A stretch of 64,000 nt of DNA, taken from Auanema rhodensis (lineage: Eukaryota; Nematoda; Chromadorea; Rhabditida; Rhabditidae). The number at the start of each line of letters is the position of its first letter. Within the stretch, counting starts at the first letter, position 1. The notes below the pieces were generated by a model. That model was not told where the DNA came from, searched no databases, and saw only the letters and a list, made by a program, of their open reading frames with translations. Positions 37,001 to 51,100 of this stretch are shown here, in pieces. The position numbers and the translations under genes are program-made. The DNA is taken from contig OZ059898.1 of assembly GCA_964057225.1 (NCBI GenBank), positions 2,790,001-2,854,000 on the forward strand, written 5' to 3'.

Positions 37001-38960
37001 TTTGCGCTAGCTTAAAAATGCACCGAGATATCAACTGATATAAGTTCACACTTATATCCTCGATTTTCACCCTGAAGAAATAATTTTTTCGTTGAATAAC
37101 ATTGTCCATCGTCTTTGCCTTGAAAAAAGGAATCTAAAAACATCTACTTTTTGCTAAATTATTTTGAAATTTTCCGAAAAAATTTTTGTCAAAATGTTTT
37201 TGGAAGCAATGTTGAGTGTACATGGAAACTCAACATACACTAATGCATCATTTTTCAAACGATCATAACTAATTTTTGTATTAAGCGTTTTTCAATGTAG
37301 TATAGTGCATTCGATGCGGATTTTTAAGCTGCGTCGATCTGTGTTATCAGATTTGCGCTAGCTTAAAAATGCACCGAGATATCAACTGATATAAGTTCAC
37401 ACTTATATCCTCGATTTTCATCCTGAAGAATTAATTTTTTCGTTGAATAACATTGTCCATCGTCTTTGCCTTGAAAAATCGAATCTAAAAACATCTACTT
37501 TTCGCTAAATTATTTTGAAATTTTTCGAAAAAATTTTTGTCAAAATGTTTTTGGAAGCAATGTTGAGTGTACATGGAAACTCAACATACACTAATGCATC
37601 ATTTTTCAAACGATCATAACTTATTTTTGTATCAAGCGTTTTTCAATGTAGTATAGTGCATTCGATGCGGATTTTTAAGCTGCGTCGATCTGTGTTATCA
37701 GATTTGCGCTAGCTTAAAAATGCACCGAGATATCAACTGATACAAGTTCACACTTATATCCTCGATTTTCACCCTGAAGAAATAATTTTTTCGTTGAATA
37801 ACATTGTCCATCGTCTTTGCCTTGGAAAAAGGATTCTAAAAACATCTACTTTTTGCTAAATTATTTTGAAATTTTTCGAAAAAATTTTTGTCAAAATGTT
37901 TTTGGAAGCAATGTTGAGTGTACATGGAAACTCAACATACACTAATGCATCATTTTTCAAACGATCATAACTAATTTTTGTATCAAGCGTTTTTCAATGT
38001 AGTATAGTGCATTCGATGCGGATTTTTAAGCTGCGTCGATCTGTGTTATCAGATTTGCGCTAGCTTAAAAATGCACCGAGATATCAACTGATACAAGTTC
38101 ACACTTATATCCTCGATTTTCATCCTGAAGAATTAATTTTTTCGTTGAATAACATTGTCCATCGTCTTTGCCTTGAAAAAAGGATTCTAAAAACATCTAC
38201 TTTTTGCTAAATTATTTTGAAATTTTTCGAAAAAATTTTTGTCAAAATGTTTTTGGAAGCAGTGTTGAGTGTACATGGAAACTCAACATACACTAATGCA
38301 TCATTTTTCAAACGATCATAACTAATTTTTGTATTAAGCGTTTTTCAATGTAGTATAGTGCATTCGATGCGGATTTTTAAGCTGCGTCGATCTGTGTTAT
38401 CAGATTTGCGCTAGCTTAAAAATGCACCGAGATATCAACTGATATAAGTTCACACTTATATCCTCGATTTTCACCCTGAAGAATTAATTTTTTCGTTGAA
38501 TAACATTGTCCATCGTCTTTGCCTTGAAAAATCGAAACTAAAAACATCTACTTTTTGCTAAATTATTTTGAAATTTTTCGAAAAAATTTTTGTCAAAATG
38601 TTTTTGGAAGCAGTGTTGAGTGTACATGGAAACTCAACATACACTAATGCATCATTTTTCAAACGATCATAACTAATTTTTGTATTAAGCGTTTTTCAAT
38701 GTAGTATAGTGCATTCGATGCGGATTTTTAAGCTGCGTCGATCTGTGTTATCAGATTTGCGCTAGCTTAAAAATGCACCGAGATATCAACTGATATAAGT
38801 TCACACTTATATCCTCGATTTTCACCCTGAAGAAATAATTTTTTCGTTGAATAACATTGTCCATCGTCTTTGCCTTGAAAAAAGGAATCTAAAAACATCT
38901 ACTTTTTGCTAAATTATTTTGAAATTTTTCGAAAAAATTTTTGTCAAAATGTTTTTGGAA
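34048..38960 (+). repeat. Fourteen monomers mixing T, C, K, H and G
   Basis: Two T copies (34048 and 36153) share T102 (tagttcattc), a mark not seen elsewhere, so they are recent relatives six copies apart. K-H pairs from domain III reappear at 35101/35451, and H-type copies carry G269 at 35451 and 37557. The copy at 37557 has T66 of the T family but C77 and C187 of the H family, a clear hybrid. Copies at 35802, 38259 and 38610 begin gcagtg. Confidence 0.72.
35101..35450 (+). repeat. 350-bp monomer with the only net indel of the window
   Basis: This K-type copy lacks the C of ttcgttg, so the T run is followed directly by gttga; the deletion lies between 35335 and 35336. Every start before it fits 351-base spacing from position 1, and every start after it fits the same spacing shifted by one. 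It is therefore the only net length change among 182 copies. It could be real or a sequencing error next to a T run. Confidence 0.9.
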
Positions 38961-41900
38961 GCAATGTTGAGTGTACATGGAAACTCAACATACACTAATG
39001 CATCATTTTTCAAACGATCATAACTTATTTTTGTATTAAGCTTTTCTCAATGTAGTATAGTGCATTCGATGCGGATTTTTAAGCTGCGTCGATCTGTGTT
39101 ATCAGATTTGCGCTAGCTTAAAAATGCACCGAGATATCAACTGATATAAGTTCACACTTATATCCTCGATTTTCACCCTGAAGAAATAATTTTTTCGTTG
39201 AATAACATTGTCCATCGTCTTTGCCTTGAAAAAAGGAATCTAAAAACATCTACTTTTTGCTAAATTATTTTGAAATTTTCCGAAAAAATTTTTGTCAAAA
39301 TGTTTTTGGAAGCAATGTTGAGTGTACATGGAAACTCAACATACACTAATGCATCATTTTTCAAACGATCATAACTAATTTTTGTATTAAGCGTTTTTCA
39401 ATGTAGTATAGTGCATTCGATGCGGATTTCTAAGCTGCGTCGATCTGTGTTATCAGATTTGCGCTAGCTTAAAAATGCACCGAGATATCAACTGATATAA
39501 GTTCACACTTATATCCTCGATTTTCATCCTGAAGAATTAATTTTTTCGTTGAATAACATTGTCCATCGTCTTTGCCTTGAAAAATCGAATCTAAAAACAT
39601 CTACTTTTCGCTAAATTATTTTGAAATTTTTCGAAAAAATTTTTGTCAAAATGTTTTTGGAAGCAATGTTGAGTGTACATGGAAACTCAACATACACTAA
39701 TGCATCATTTTTCAAACGATCATAACTTATTTTTGTATTAAGCTTTTCTCAATGTAGTATAGTGCATTCGATGCGGATTTTTAAGCTACGTCGATCTGTG
39801 TTATCAGATTTGCGCTAGCTTAAAAATGCACCGAGATATCAACTGATATAAGTTCACACTTATATCCTCGATTTTCACCCTGAAGAAATAATTTTTTCGT
39901 TGAATAACATTGTCCATCGTCTTCGCCTTGAAAAAAGGAATCTAAAAACATCTACTTTTTGCTAAATTATTTTGAAATTTTCCGAAAAAATTTTTGTCAA
40001 AATGTTTTTGGAAGCAATGTTGAGTGTACATGGAAACTCAACATACACTAATGCATCATTTTTCAAACGATCATAACTAATTTTTGTATTAAGCGTTTTT
40101 CAATGTAGTATAGTGCATTCGATGCGGATTTCTAAGCTGCGTCGATCTGTGTTATCAGATTTGCGCTAGCTTAAAAATGCACCGAGATATCAACTGATAT
40201 AAGTTCACACTTATATCCTCGATTTTCACCCTGAAGAAATAATTTTTTCGTTGAATAACATTGTCCATCGTCTTCGCCTTGAAAAAAGGAATCTAAAAAC
40301 ATCTACTTTTTGCTAAATTATTTTGAAATTTTCCGAAAAAATTTTTGTCAAAATGTTTTTGGAAGCAATGTTGAGTGTACATGGAAACTCAACATACACT
40401 AATGCATCATTTTTCAAACGATCATAACTAATTTTTGTATTAAGCGTTTTTCAATGTAGTATAGTGCATTCGATGCGGATTTCTAAGCTGCGTCGATCTG
40501 TGTTATCAGATTTGCGCTAGCTTAAAAATGCACCGAGATATCAACTGATATAAGTTCACACTTATATCCTCGATTTTCATCCTGAAGAATTAATTTTTTC
40601 GTTGAATAACATTGTCCATCGTCTTTGCCTTGAAAAATCGAATCTAAAAACATCTACTTTTCGCTAAATTATTTTGAAATTTTTCGAAAAAATTTTTGTC
40701 AAAATGTTTTTGGAAGCAATGTTGAGTGTACATGGAAACTCAACATACACTAATGCATCATTTTTCAAACGATCATAACTTATTTTTGTATTAAGCTTTT
40801 CTCAATGTAGTATAGTGCATTCGATGCGGATTTTTAAGCTGCGTCGATCTGTGTTATCAGATTTGCGCTAGCTTAAAAATGCACCGAGATATCAACTGAT
40901 ATAAGTTCACACTTATATCCTCGATTTTCACCCTGAAGAAATAATTTTTTCGTTGAATAACATTGTCCATCGTCTTCGCCTTGAAAAAAGGAATCTAAAA
41001 ACATCTACTTTTTGCTAAATTATTTTGAAATTTTCCGAAAAAATTTTTGTCAAAATGTTTTTGGAAGCAATGTTGAGTGTACATGGAAACTCAACATACA
41101 CTAATGCATCATTTTTCAAACGATCATAACTTATTTTTGTATTAAGCTTTTCTCAATGTAGTATAGTGCATTCGATGCGGATTTTTAAGCTGCGTCGATC
41201 TGTGTTATCAGATTTGCGCTAGCTTAAAAATGCACCGAGATATCAACTGATATAAGTTCACACTTATATCCTCGATTTTCACCCTGAAGAAATAATTTTT
41301 TCGTTGAATAACATTGTCCATCGTCTTCGCCTTGAAAAAAGGAATCTAAAAACATCTACTTTTCGCTAAATTATTTTGAAATTTTTCGAAAAAATTTTTG
41401 TCAAAATGTTTTTGGAAGCAATGTTGAGTGTACATGGAAACTCAACATACACTAATGCATCATTTTTCAAACGATCATAACTAATTTTTGTATTAAGCGT
41501 TTTTCAATGTAGTATAGTGCATTCGATGCGGATTTCTAAGCTGCGTCGATCTGTGTTATCAGATTTGCGCTAGCTTAAAAATGCACCGAGATATCAACTG
41601 ATATAAGTTCACACTTATATCCTCGATTTTCATCCTGAAGAATTAATTTTTTCGTTGAATAACATTGTCCATCGTCTTTGCCTTGAAAAATCGAATCTAA
41701 AAACATCTACTTTTCGCTAAATTATTTTGAAATTTTTCGAAAAAATTTTTGTCAAAATGTTTTTGGAAGCAATGTTGAGTGTACATGGAAACTCAACATA
41801 CACTAATGCATCATTTTTCAAACGATCATAACTTATTTTTGTATTAAGCTTTTCTCAATGTAGTATAGTGCATTCGATGCGGATTTTTAAGCTGCGTCGA

Positions 41901-42119
41901 TCTGTGTTATCAGATTTGCGCTAGCTTAAAAATGCACCGAGATATCAACTGATATAAGTTCACACTTATATCCTCGATTTTCACCCTGAAGAAATAATTT
42001 TTTCGTTGAATAACATTGTCCATCGTCTTCGCCTTGAAAAAAGGAATCTAAAAACATCTACTTTTTGCTAAATTATTTTGAAATTTTCCGAAAAAATTTT
42101 TGTCAAAATGTTTTTGGAA
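38961..42119 (+). repeat. Nine monomers T-C-T'-X-C-T-T-C-T
   Basis: T' (39663) has A126 (gctacgtcg), a core change shared with three later copies. It is followed by X (40014), C (40365) and T (40716), the same order as in the long HOR. The T copy at 41067 has C298 and T320, a T 5' part with a C 3' part. This block looks like an earlier or shortened version of the 16-mer interior. Confidence 0.78.
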
Positions 42120-45100
42120 GCAATGTTGAGTGTACATGGAAACTCAACATACACTAATGCATCATTTTTCAAACGATCATAACTAATTTTTGTATTAAGC
42201 GTTTTTCAATGTAGTATAGTGCATTCGATGCGGATTTCTAAGCTGCGTCGATCTGTGTTATCAGATTTGCGCTAGCTTAAAAATGCACCGAGATATCAAC
42301 TGATATAAGTTCACACTTATATCCTCGATTTTCATCCTGAAGAATTAATTTTTTCGTTGAATAACATTGTCCATCGTCTTTGCCTTGAAAAATGGAATCT
42401 AAAAACATCTACTTTTTGCTAAATTATTTCGAAATTTTTCGAAAAAATTTTTGTCAAAATGTTTTTGGAAGCAATGTTGAGTGTACATGGAAACTCAACA
42501 TACACTAATGCATCATTTTTCAAACGATCATAACTAATTTTTGTATTAAGCGTTTTTCAATGTAGTATAGTGCATTCGATGCGGATTTTTAAGCTGCGTC
42601 GATCTGTGTTATCAGATTTGCGCTAGCTTAAAAATGCACCGAGATATCAACTGATATAAGTTCACACTTATATCCTCGATTTTCACCCTGAAGAATTAAC
42701 TTTTTCGTTGAATAACATTGTCCATCGTCTTTGCCTTAAAAAATGGAATCTAAAAACATCTACTTTTTGCTAAATTATTTCGAAATTTTTCGAAAAAATT
42801 TTTGTCAAAATGTTTTTGGAAGCAATGTTGAGTGTACATGGAAACTCAACATACACTAATGCATCATTTTTCAAACGATCATAACTAATTTTTGTATTAA
42901 GCGTTTTTCAATGTAGTATAGTGCATTCGATGCGGATTTTTAAGCTGCGTCGATCTGTGTTATCAGATTTGCGCTAGCTTAAAAATGCACCGAGATATCA
43001 ACTGATATAAGTTCACACTTATATCCTCGATTTTCACCCTGAAGAATTAACTTTTTCGTTGAATAACATTGTCCATCGTCTTTGCCTTGAAAAAAGGAAT
43101 CTAAAAACATCTACTTTTTGGTAAATTATTTTGAAATTTTTCGAAAAAATTTTTGTCAAAATGTTTTTGGAAGCAATGTTGAGTGTACATGGAAACTCAA
43201 CATACACTAATGCATCATTTTTCAAACGATCATAACTAATTTTTGTATTAAGCGTTTTTCAATGTAGTATAGTGCATTCGATGCGGATTTTTAAGCTGCG
43301 TCGATCTGTGTTATCAGATTTGCGCTAGCTTAAAAATGCACCGAGATATCAACTGATATAAGTTCACACTTATATCCTCGATTTTCATCCTGAAGAATTA
43401 ATTTTTTCGTTGAATAACATTGTCCATCGTCTTTGCCTTGAAAAATGGAATCTAAAAACATCTACTTTTTGCTAAATTATTTCGAAATTTTTCGAAAAAA
43501 TTTTTGTCAAAATGTTTTTGGAAGCAATGTTGAGTGTACATGGAAACTCAACATACACTAATGCATCATTTTTCAAACGATCATAACTAATTTTTGTATT
43601 AAGCGTTTTTCAATGTAGTATAGTGCATTCGATGCGGATTTTTAAGCTGCGTCGATCTGTGTTATCAGATTTGCGCTAGCTTAAAAATGCACCGAGATAT
43701 CAACTGATATAAGTTCACACTTATATCCTCGATTTTCACCCTGAAGAATTAACTTTTTCGTTGAATAACATTGTCCATCGTCTTTGCCTTAAAAAATGGA
43801 ATCTAAAAACATCTACTTTTTGCTAAATTATTTCGAAATTTTTCGAAAAAATTTTTGTCAAAATGTTTTTGGAAGCAATGTTGAGTGTACATGGAAACTC
43901 AACATACACTAATGCATCATTTTTCAAACGATCATAACTAATTTTTGTATTAAGCGTTTTTCAATGTAGTATAGTGCATTCGATGCGGATTTTTAAGCTG
44001 CGTCGATCTGTGTTATCAGATTTGCGCTAGCTTAAAAATGCACCGAGATATCAACTGATATAAGTTCACACTTATATCCTCGATTTTCACCCTGAAGAAA
44101 TAATTTTTTCGTTGAATAACATTGTCCATCGTCTTTGCCTTGAAAAAAGGAATCTAAAAACATCTACTTTTTGCTAAATTATTTTGAAATTTTTCGAAAA
44201 AATTTTTGTCAAAATGTTTTTGGAAGCAGTGTTGAGTGTACATGGAAACTCAACATACACTAATGCATCATTTTTCAAACGATCATAACTAATTTTTGTA
44301 TTAAGCGTTTTTCAATGTAGTATAGTGCATTCGATGCGGATTTTTAAGCTGCGTCGATCTGTGTTATCAGATTTGCGCTAGCTTAAAAATGCACCGAGAT
44401 ATCAACTGATATAAGTTCACACTTATATCCTCGATTTTCACCCTGAAGAAATAATTTTTTCGTTGAATAACATTGTCCATCGTCTTTGCCTTGAAAAAAG
44501 GAATCTAAAAACATTTACTTTTTGCTAAATTATTTTGAAATTTTTCGAAAAAATTTTTGTCAAAATGTTTTTGGAAGCAGTGTTGAGTGTACATGGAAAC
44601 TCAACATACACTAATGCATCATTTTTCAAACGATCATAACTAATTTTTGTATCAAGCGTTTTTCAATGTAGTATAGTGCATTCGATGCGGATTTTTAAGC
44701 TGCGTCGATCTGTGTTATCAGATTTGCGCTAGCTTAAAAATGCACCGAGATATCAACTGATACAAGTTCACACTTATATCCTCGATTTTCACCCTGAAGA
44801 AATAATTTTTTCGTTGAATAACATTGTCCATCGTCTTTGCCTTGAAAAAAGGAATCTAAAAACATCTACTTTTTGCTAAATTATTTTGAAATTTTTCGAA
44901 AAAATTTTTGTCAAAATGTTTTTGGAAGCAATGTTGAGTGTACATGGAAACTCAACATACACTAATGCATCATTTTTCAAACGATCATAACTTATTTTTG
45001 TATTAAGCTTTTCTCAATGTAGTATAGTGCATTCGATGCGGATTTTTAAGCTGCGTCGATCTGTGTTATCAGATTTGCGCTAGCTTAAAAATGCACCGAG

Positions 45101-48100
45101 ATATCAACTGATATAAGTTCACACTTATATCCTCGATTTTCACCCTGAAGAAATAATTTTTTCGTTGAATAACATTGTCCATCGTCTTTGCCTTGAAAAA
45201 AGGAATCTAAAAACATCTACTTTTTGCTAAATTATTTTGAAATTTTCCGAAAAAATTTTTGTCAAAATGTTTTTGGAAGCAATGTTGAGTGTACATGGAA
45301 ACTCAACATACACTAATGCATCATTTTTCAAACGATCATAACTAATTTTTGTATTAAGCGTTTTTCAATGTAGTATAGTGCATTCGATGCGGATTTCTAA
45401 GCTGCGTCGATCTGTGTTATCAGATTTGCGCTAGCTTAAAAATGCACCGAGATATCAACTGATATAAGTTCACACTTATATCCTCGATTTTCATCCTGAA
45501 GAATTAATTTTTTCGTTGAATAACATTGTCCATCGTCTTTGCCTTGAAAAATCGAATCTAAAAACATCTACTTTTCGCTAAATTATTTTGAAATTTTTCG
45601 AAAAAATTTTTGTCAAAATGTTTTTGGAAGCAATGTTGAGTGTACATGGAAACTCAACATACACTAATGCATCATTTTTCAAACGATCATAACTTATTTT
45701 TGTATTAAGCTTTTCTCAATGTAGTATAGTGCATTCGATGCGGATTTTTAAGCTGCGTCGATCTGTGTTATCAGATTTGCGCTAGCTTAAAAATGCACCG
45801 AGATATCAACTGATATAAGTTCACACTTATATCCTCGATTTTCACCCTGAAGAAATAATTTTTTCGTTGAATAACATTGTCCATCGTCTTCGCCTTGAAA
45901 AAAGGAATCTAAAAACATCTACTTTTTGCTAAATTATTTTGAAATTTTCCGAAAAAATTTTTGTCAAAATGTTTTTGGAAGCAATGTTGAGTGTACATGG
46001 AAACTCAACATACACTAATGCATCATTTTTCAAACGATCATAACTAATTTTTGTATTAAGCGTTTTTCAATGTAGTATAGTGCATTCGATGCGGATTTTC
46101 AAGCTGCGTCGATCTGTGTTATCAGATTTGCGCTAGCTTAAAAATGCACCGAGATATCAACTGATATAAGTTCACACTTATATCCTCGATTTTCATCCTG
46201 AAGAATTAATTTTTTCGTTGAATAACATTGTCCATCGTCTTTGCCTTGAAAAATGGAATCTAAAAACATCTACTTTTCGCTAAATTATTTTGAAATTTTT
46301 CGAAAAAATTTTTGTCAAAATGTTTTTGGAAGCAATGTTGAGTGTACATGGAAACTCAACATACACTAATGCATCATTTTTCAAACGATCATAACTAATT
46401 TTTGTATTAAGCGTTTTTCAATGTAGTATAGTGCATTCGATGCGGATTTTCAAGCTGCGTCGATCTGTGTTATCAGATTTGCGCTAGCTTAAAAATGCAC
46501 CGAGATATCAACTGATATAAGTTCACACTTATATCCTCGATTTTCATCCTGAAGAATTAATTTTTTCGTTGAATAACATTGTCCATCGTCTTTGCCTTGA
46601 AAAAAGGAATCTAAAAACATCTACTTTTTGCTAAATTATTTTGAAATTTTTCGAAAAAATTTTTGTCAAAATGTTTTTGGAAGCAATGTTGAGTGTACAT
46701 GGAAACTCAACATACACTAATGCATCATTTTTCAAACGATCATAACTTATTTTTGTATTAAGCTTTTCTCAATGTAGTATAGTGCATTCGATGCGGATTT
46801 TTAAGCTGCGTCGATCTGTGTTATCAGATTTGCGCTAGCTTAAAAATGCACCGAGATATCAACTGATATAAGTTCACACTTATATCCTCGATTTTCACCC
46901 TGAAGAAATAATTTTTTCGTTGAAGAACATTGTCCATCGTCTTCGCCTTGAAAAAAGGAATCTAAAAACATCTACTTTTTGCTAAATTATTTTGAAATTT
47001 TCCGAAAAAATTTTTGTCAAAATGTTTTTGGAAGCAATGTTGAGTGTACATGGAAACTCAACATACACTAATGCATCATTTTTCAAACGATCATAACTAA
47101 TTTTTGTATTAAGCGTTTTTCAATGTAGTATAGTGCATTCGATGCGGATTTTCAAGCTGCGTCGATCTGTGTTATCAGATTTGCGCTAGCTTAAAAATGC
47201 ACCGAGATATCAACTGATATAAGTTCACACTTATATCCTCGATTTTCATCCTGAAGAATTAATTTTTTCGTTGAATAACATTGTCCATCGTCTTTGCCTT
47301 GAAAAAAGGAATCTAAAAACATCTACTTTTTGCTAAATTATTTTGAAATTTTTCGAAAAAATTTTTGTCAAAATGTTTTTGGAAGCAATGTTGAGTGTAC
47401 ATGGAAACTCAACATACACTAATGCATCATTTTTCAAACGATCATAACTTATTTTTGTATTAAGCTTTTCTCAATGTAGTATAGTGCATTCGATGCGGAT
47501 TTTTAAGCTACGTCGATCTGTGTTATCAGATTTGCGCTAGCTTAAAAATGCACCGAGATATCAACTGATATAAGTTCACACTTATATCCTCGATTTTCAC
47601 CCTGAAGAAATAATTTTTTCGTTGAATAACATTGTCCATCGTCTTCGCCTTGAAAAAAGGAATCTAAAAACATCTACTTTTTGCTAAATTATTTTGAAAT
47701 TTTCCGAAAAAATTTTTGTCAAAATGTTTTTGGAAGCAATGTTGAGTGTACATGGAAACTCAACATACACTAATGCATCATTTTTCAAACGATCATAACT
47801 AATTTTTGTATTAAGCGTTTTTCAATGTAGTATAGTGCATTCGATGCGGATTTCTAAGCTGCGTCGATCTGTGTTATCAGATTTGCGCTAGCTTAAAAAT
47901 GCACCGAGATATCAACTGATATAAGTTCACACTTATATCCTCGATTTTCACCCTGAAGAAATAATTTTTTCGTTGAATAACATTGTCCATCGTCTTCGCC
48001 TTGAAAAAAGGAATCTAAAAACATCTACTTTTTGCTAAATTATTTTGAAATTTTCCGAAAAAATTTTTGTCAAAATGTTTTTGGAAGCAATGTTGAGTGT

Positions 48101-51100
48101 ACATGGAAACTCAACATACACTAATGCATCATTTTTCAAACGATCATAACTAATTTTTGTATTAAGCGTTTTTCAATGTAGTATAGTGCATTCGATGCGG
48201 ATTTCTAAGCTGCGTCGATCTGTGTTATCAGATTTGCGCTAGCTTAAAAATGCACCGAGATATCAACTGATATAAGTTCACACTTATATCCTCGATTTTC
48301 ATCCTGAAGAATTAATTTTTTCGTTGAATAACATTGTCCATCGTCTTTGCCTTGAAAAATCAAATCTAAAAACATCTACTTTTCGCTAAATTATTTTGAA
48401 ATTTTTCGAAAAAATTTTTGTCAAAATGTTTTTGGAAGCAATGTTGAGTGTACATGGAAACTCAACATACACTAATGCATCATTTTTCAAACGATCATAA
48501 CTTATTTTTGTATTAAGCTTTTCTCAATGTAGTATAGTGCATTCGATGCGGATTTTTAAGCTGCGTCGATCTGTGTTATCAGATTTGCGCTAGCTTAAAA
48601 ATGCACCGAGATATCAACTGATATAAGTTCACACTTATATCCTCGATTTTCACCCTGAAGAAATAATTTTTTCGTTGAATAACATTGTCCATCGTCTTCG
48701 CCTTGAAAAAAGGAATCTAAAAACATCTACTTTTTGCTAAATTATTTTGAAATTTTCCGAAAAAATTTTTGTCAAAATGTTTTTGGAAGCAATGTTGAGT
48801 GTACATGGAAACTCAACATACACTAATGCATCATTTTTCAAACGATCATAACTAATTTTTGTATTAAGCGTTTTTCAATGTAGTATAGTGCATTCGATGC
48901 GGATTTTTAAGCTGCGTCGATCTGTGTTATCAGATTTGCGCTAGCTTAAAAATGCACCGAGATATCAACTGATATAAGTTCACACTTATATCCTCGATTT
49001 TCATCCTGAAGAATTAATTTTTTCGTTGAATAACATTGTCCATCGTCTTTGCCTTGAAAAATGGAATCTAAAAACATCTACTTTTCGCTAAATTATTTTG
49101 AAATTTTTCGAAAAAATTTTTGTCAAAATGTTTTTGGAAGCAATGTTGAGTGTACATGGAAACTCAACATACACTAATGCATCATTTTTCAAACGATCAT
49201 AACTAATTTTTGTATTAAGCGTTTTTCAATGTAGTATAGTGCATTCGATGCGGATTTTCAAGCTGCGTCGATCTGTGTTATCAGATTTGCGCTAGCTTAA
49301 AAATGCACCGAGATATCAACTGATATAAGTTCACACTTATATCCTCGATTTTCATCCTGAAGAATTAATTTTTTCGTTGAATAACATTGTCCATCGTCTT
49401 TGCCTTGAAAAATCGAATCTAAAAACATCTACTTTTCGCTAAATTATTTTGAAATTTTTCGAAAAAATTTTTGTCAAAATGTTTTTGGAAGCAATGTTGA
49501 GTGTACATGGAAACTCAACATACACTAATGCATCATTTTTCAAACGATCATAACTAATTTTTGTATTAAGCGTTTTTCAATGTAGTATAGTGCATTCGAT
49601 GCGGATTTTCAAGCTGCGTCGATCTGTGTTATCAGATTTGCGCTAGCTTAAAAATGCACCGAGATATCAACTGATATAAGTTCACACTTATATCCTTGAT
49701 TTTCATCCTGAAGAATTAATTTTTTCGTTGAATAACATTGTCCATCGTCTTCGCCTTGAAAAAAGGAATCTAAAAACATCTACTTTTTGCTAAATTATTT
49801 TGAAATTTTCCGAAAAAATTTTTGTCAAAATGTTTTTGGAAGCAATGTTGAGTGTACATGGAAACTCAACATACACTAATGCATCATTTTTCAAACGATC
49901 ATAACTAATTTTTGTATTAAGCGTTTTTCAATGTAGTATAGTGCATTCGATGCGGATTTCTAAGCTGCGTCGATCTGTGTTATCAGATTTGCGCTAGCTT
50001 AAAAATGCACCGAGATATCAACTGATATAAGTTCACACTTATATCCTCGATTTTCATCCTGAAGAATTAATTTTTTCGTTGAATAACATTGTCCATCGTC
50101 TTTGCCTTGAAAAAAGGAATCTAAAAACATCTACTTTTTGCTAAATTATTTTGAAATTTTTCGAAAAAATTTTTGTCAAAATGTTTTTGGAAGCAATGTT
50201 GAGTGTACATGGAAACTCAACATACACTAATGCATCATTTTTCAAACGATCATAACTTATTTTTGTATTAAGCTTTTCTCAATGTAGTATAGTGCATTCG
50301 ATGCGGATTTTTAAGCTGCGTCGATCTGTGTTATCAGATTTGCGCTAGCTTAAAAATGCACCGAGATATCAACTGATATAAGTTCACACTTATATCCTCG
50401 ATTTTCACCCTGAAGAAATAATTTTTTCGTTGAATAACATTGTCCATCGTCTTCGCCTTGAAAAAAGGAATCTAAAAACATCTACTTTTTGCTAAATTAT
50501 TTTGAAATTTTCCGAAAAAATTTTTGTCAAAATGTTTTTGGAAGCAATGTTGAGTGTACATGGAAACTCAACATACACTAATGCATCATTTTTCAAACGA
50601 TCATAACTAATTTTTGTATTAAGCGTTTTTCAATGTAGTATAGTGCATTCGATGCGGATTTTCAAGCTGCGTCGATCTGTGTTATCAGATTTGCGCTAGC
50701 TTAAAAATGCACCGAGATATCAACTGATATAAGTTCACACTTATATCCTCGATTTTCATCCTGAAGAATTAATTTTTTCGTTGAATAACATTGTCCATCG
50801 TCTTCGCCTTGAAAAAAGGAATCTAAAAACATCTACTTTTCGCTAAATTATTTTGAAATTTTTCGAAAAAATTTTTGTCAAAATGTTTTTGGAAGCAATG
50901 TTGAGTGTACATGGAAACTCAACATACACTAATGCATCATTTTTCAAACGATCATAACTTATTTTTGTATTAAGCTTTTCTCAATGTAGTATAGTGCATT
51001 CGATGCGGATTTTTAAGCTGCGTCGATCTGTGTTATCAGATTTGCGCTAGCTTAAAAATGCACCGAGATATCAACTGATATAAGTTCACACTTATATCCT

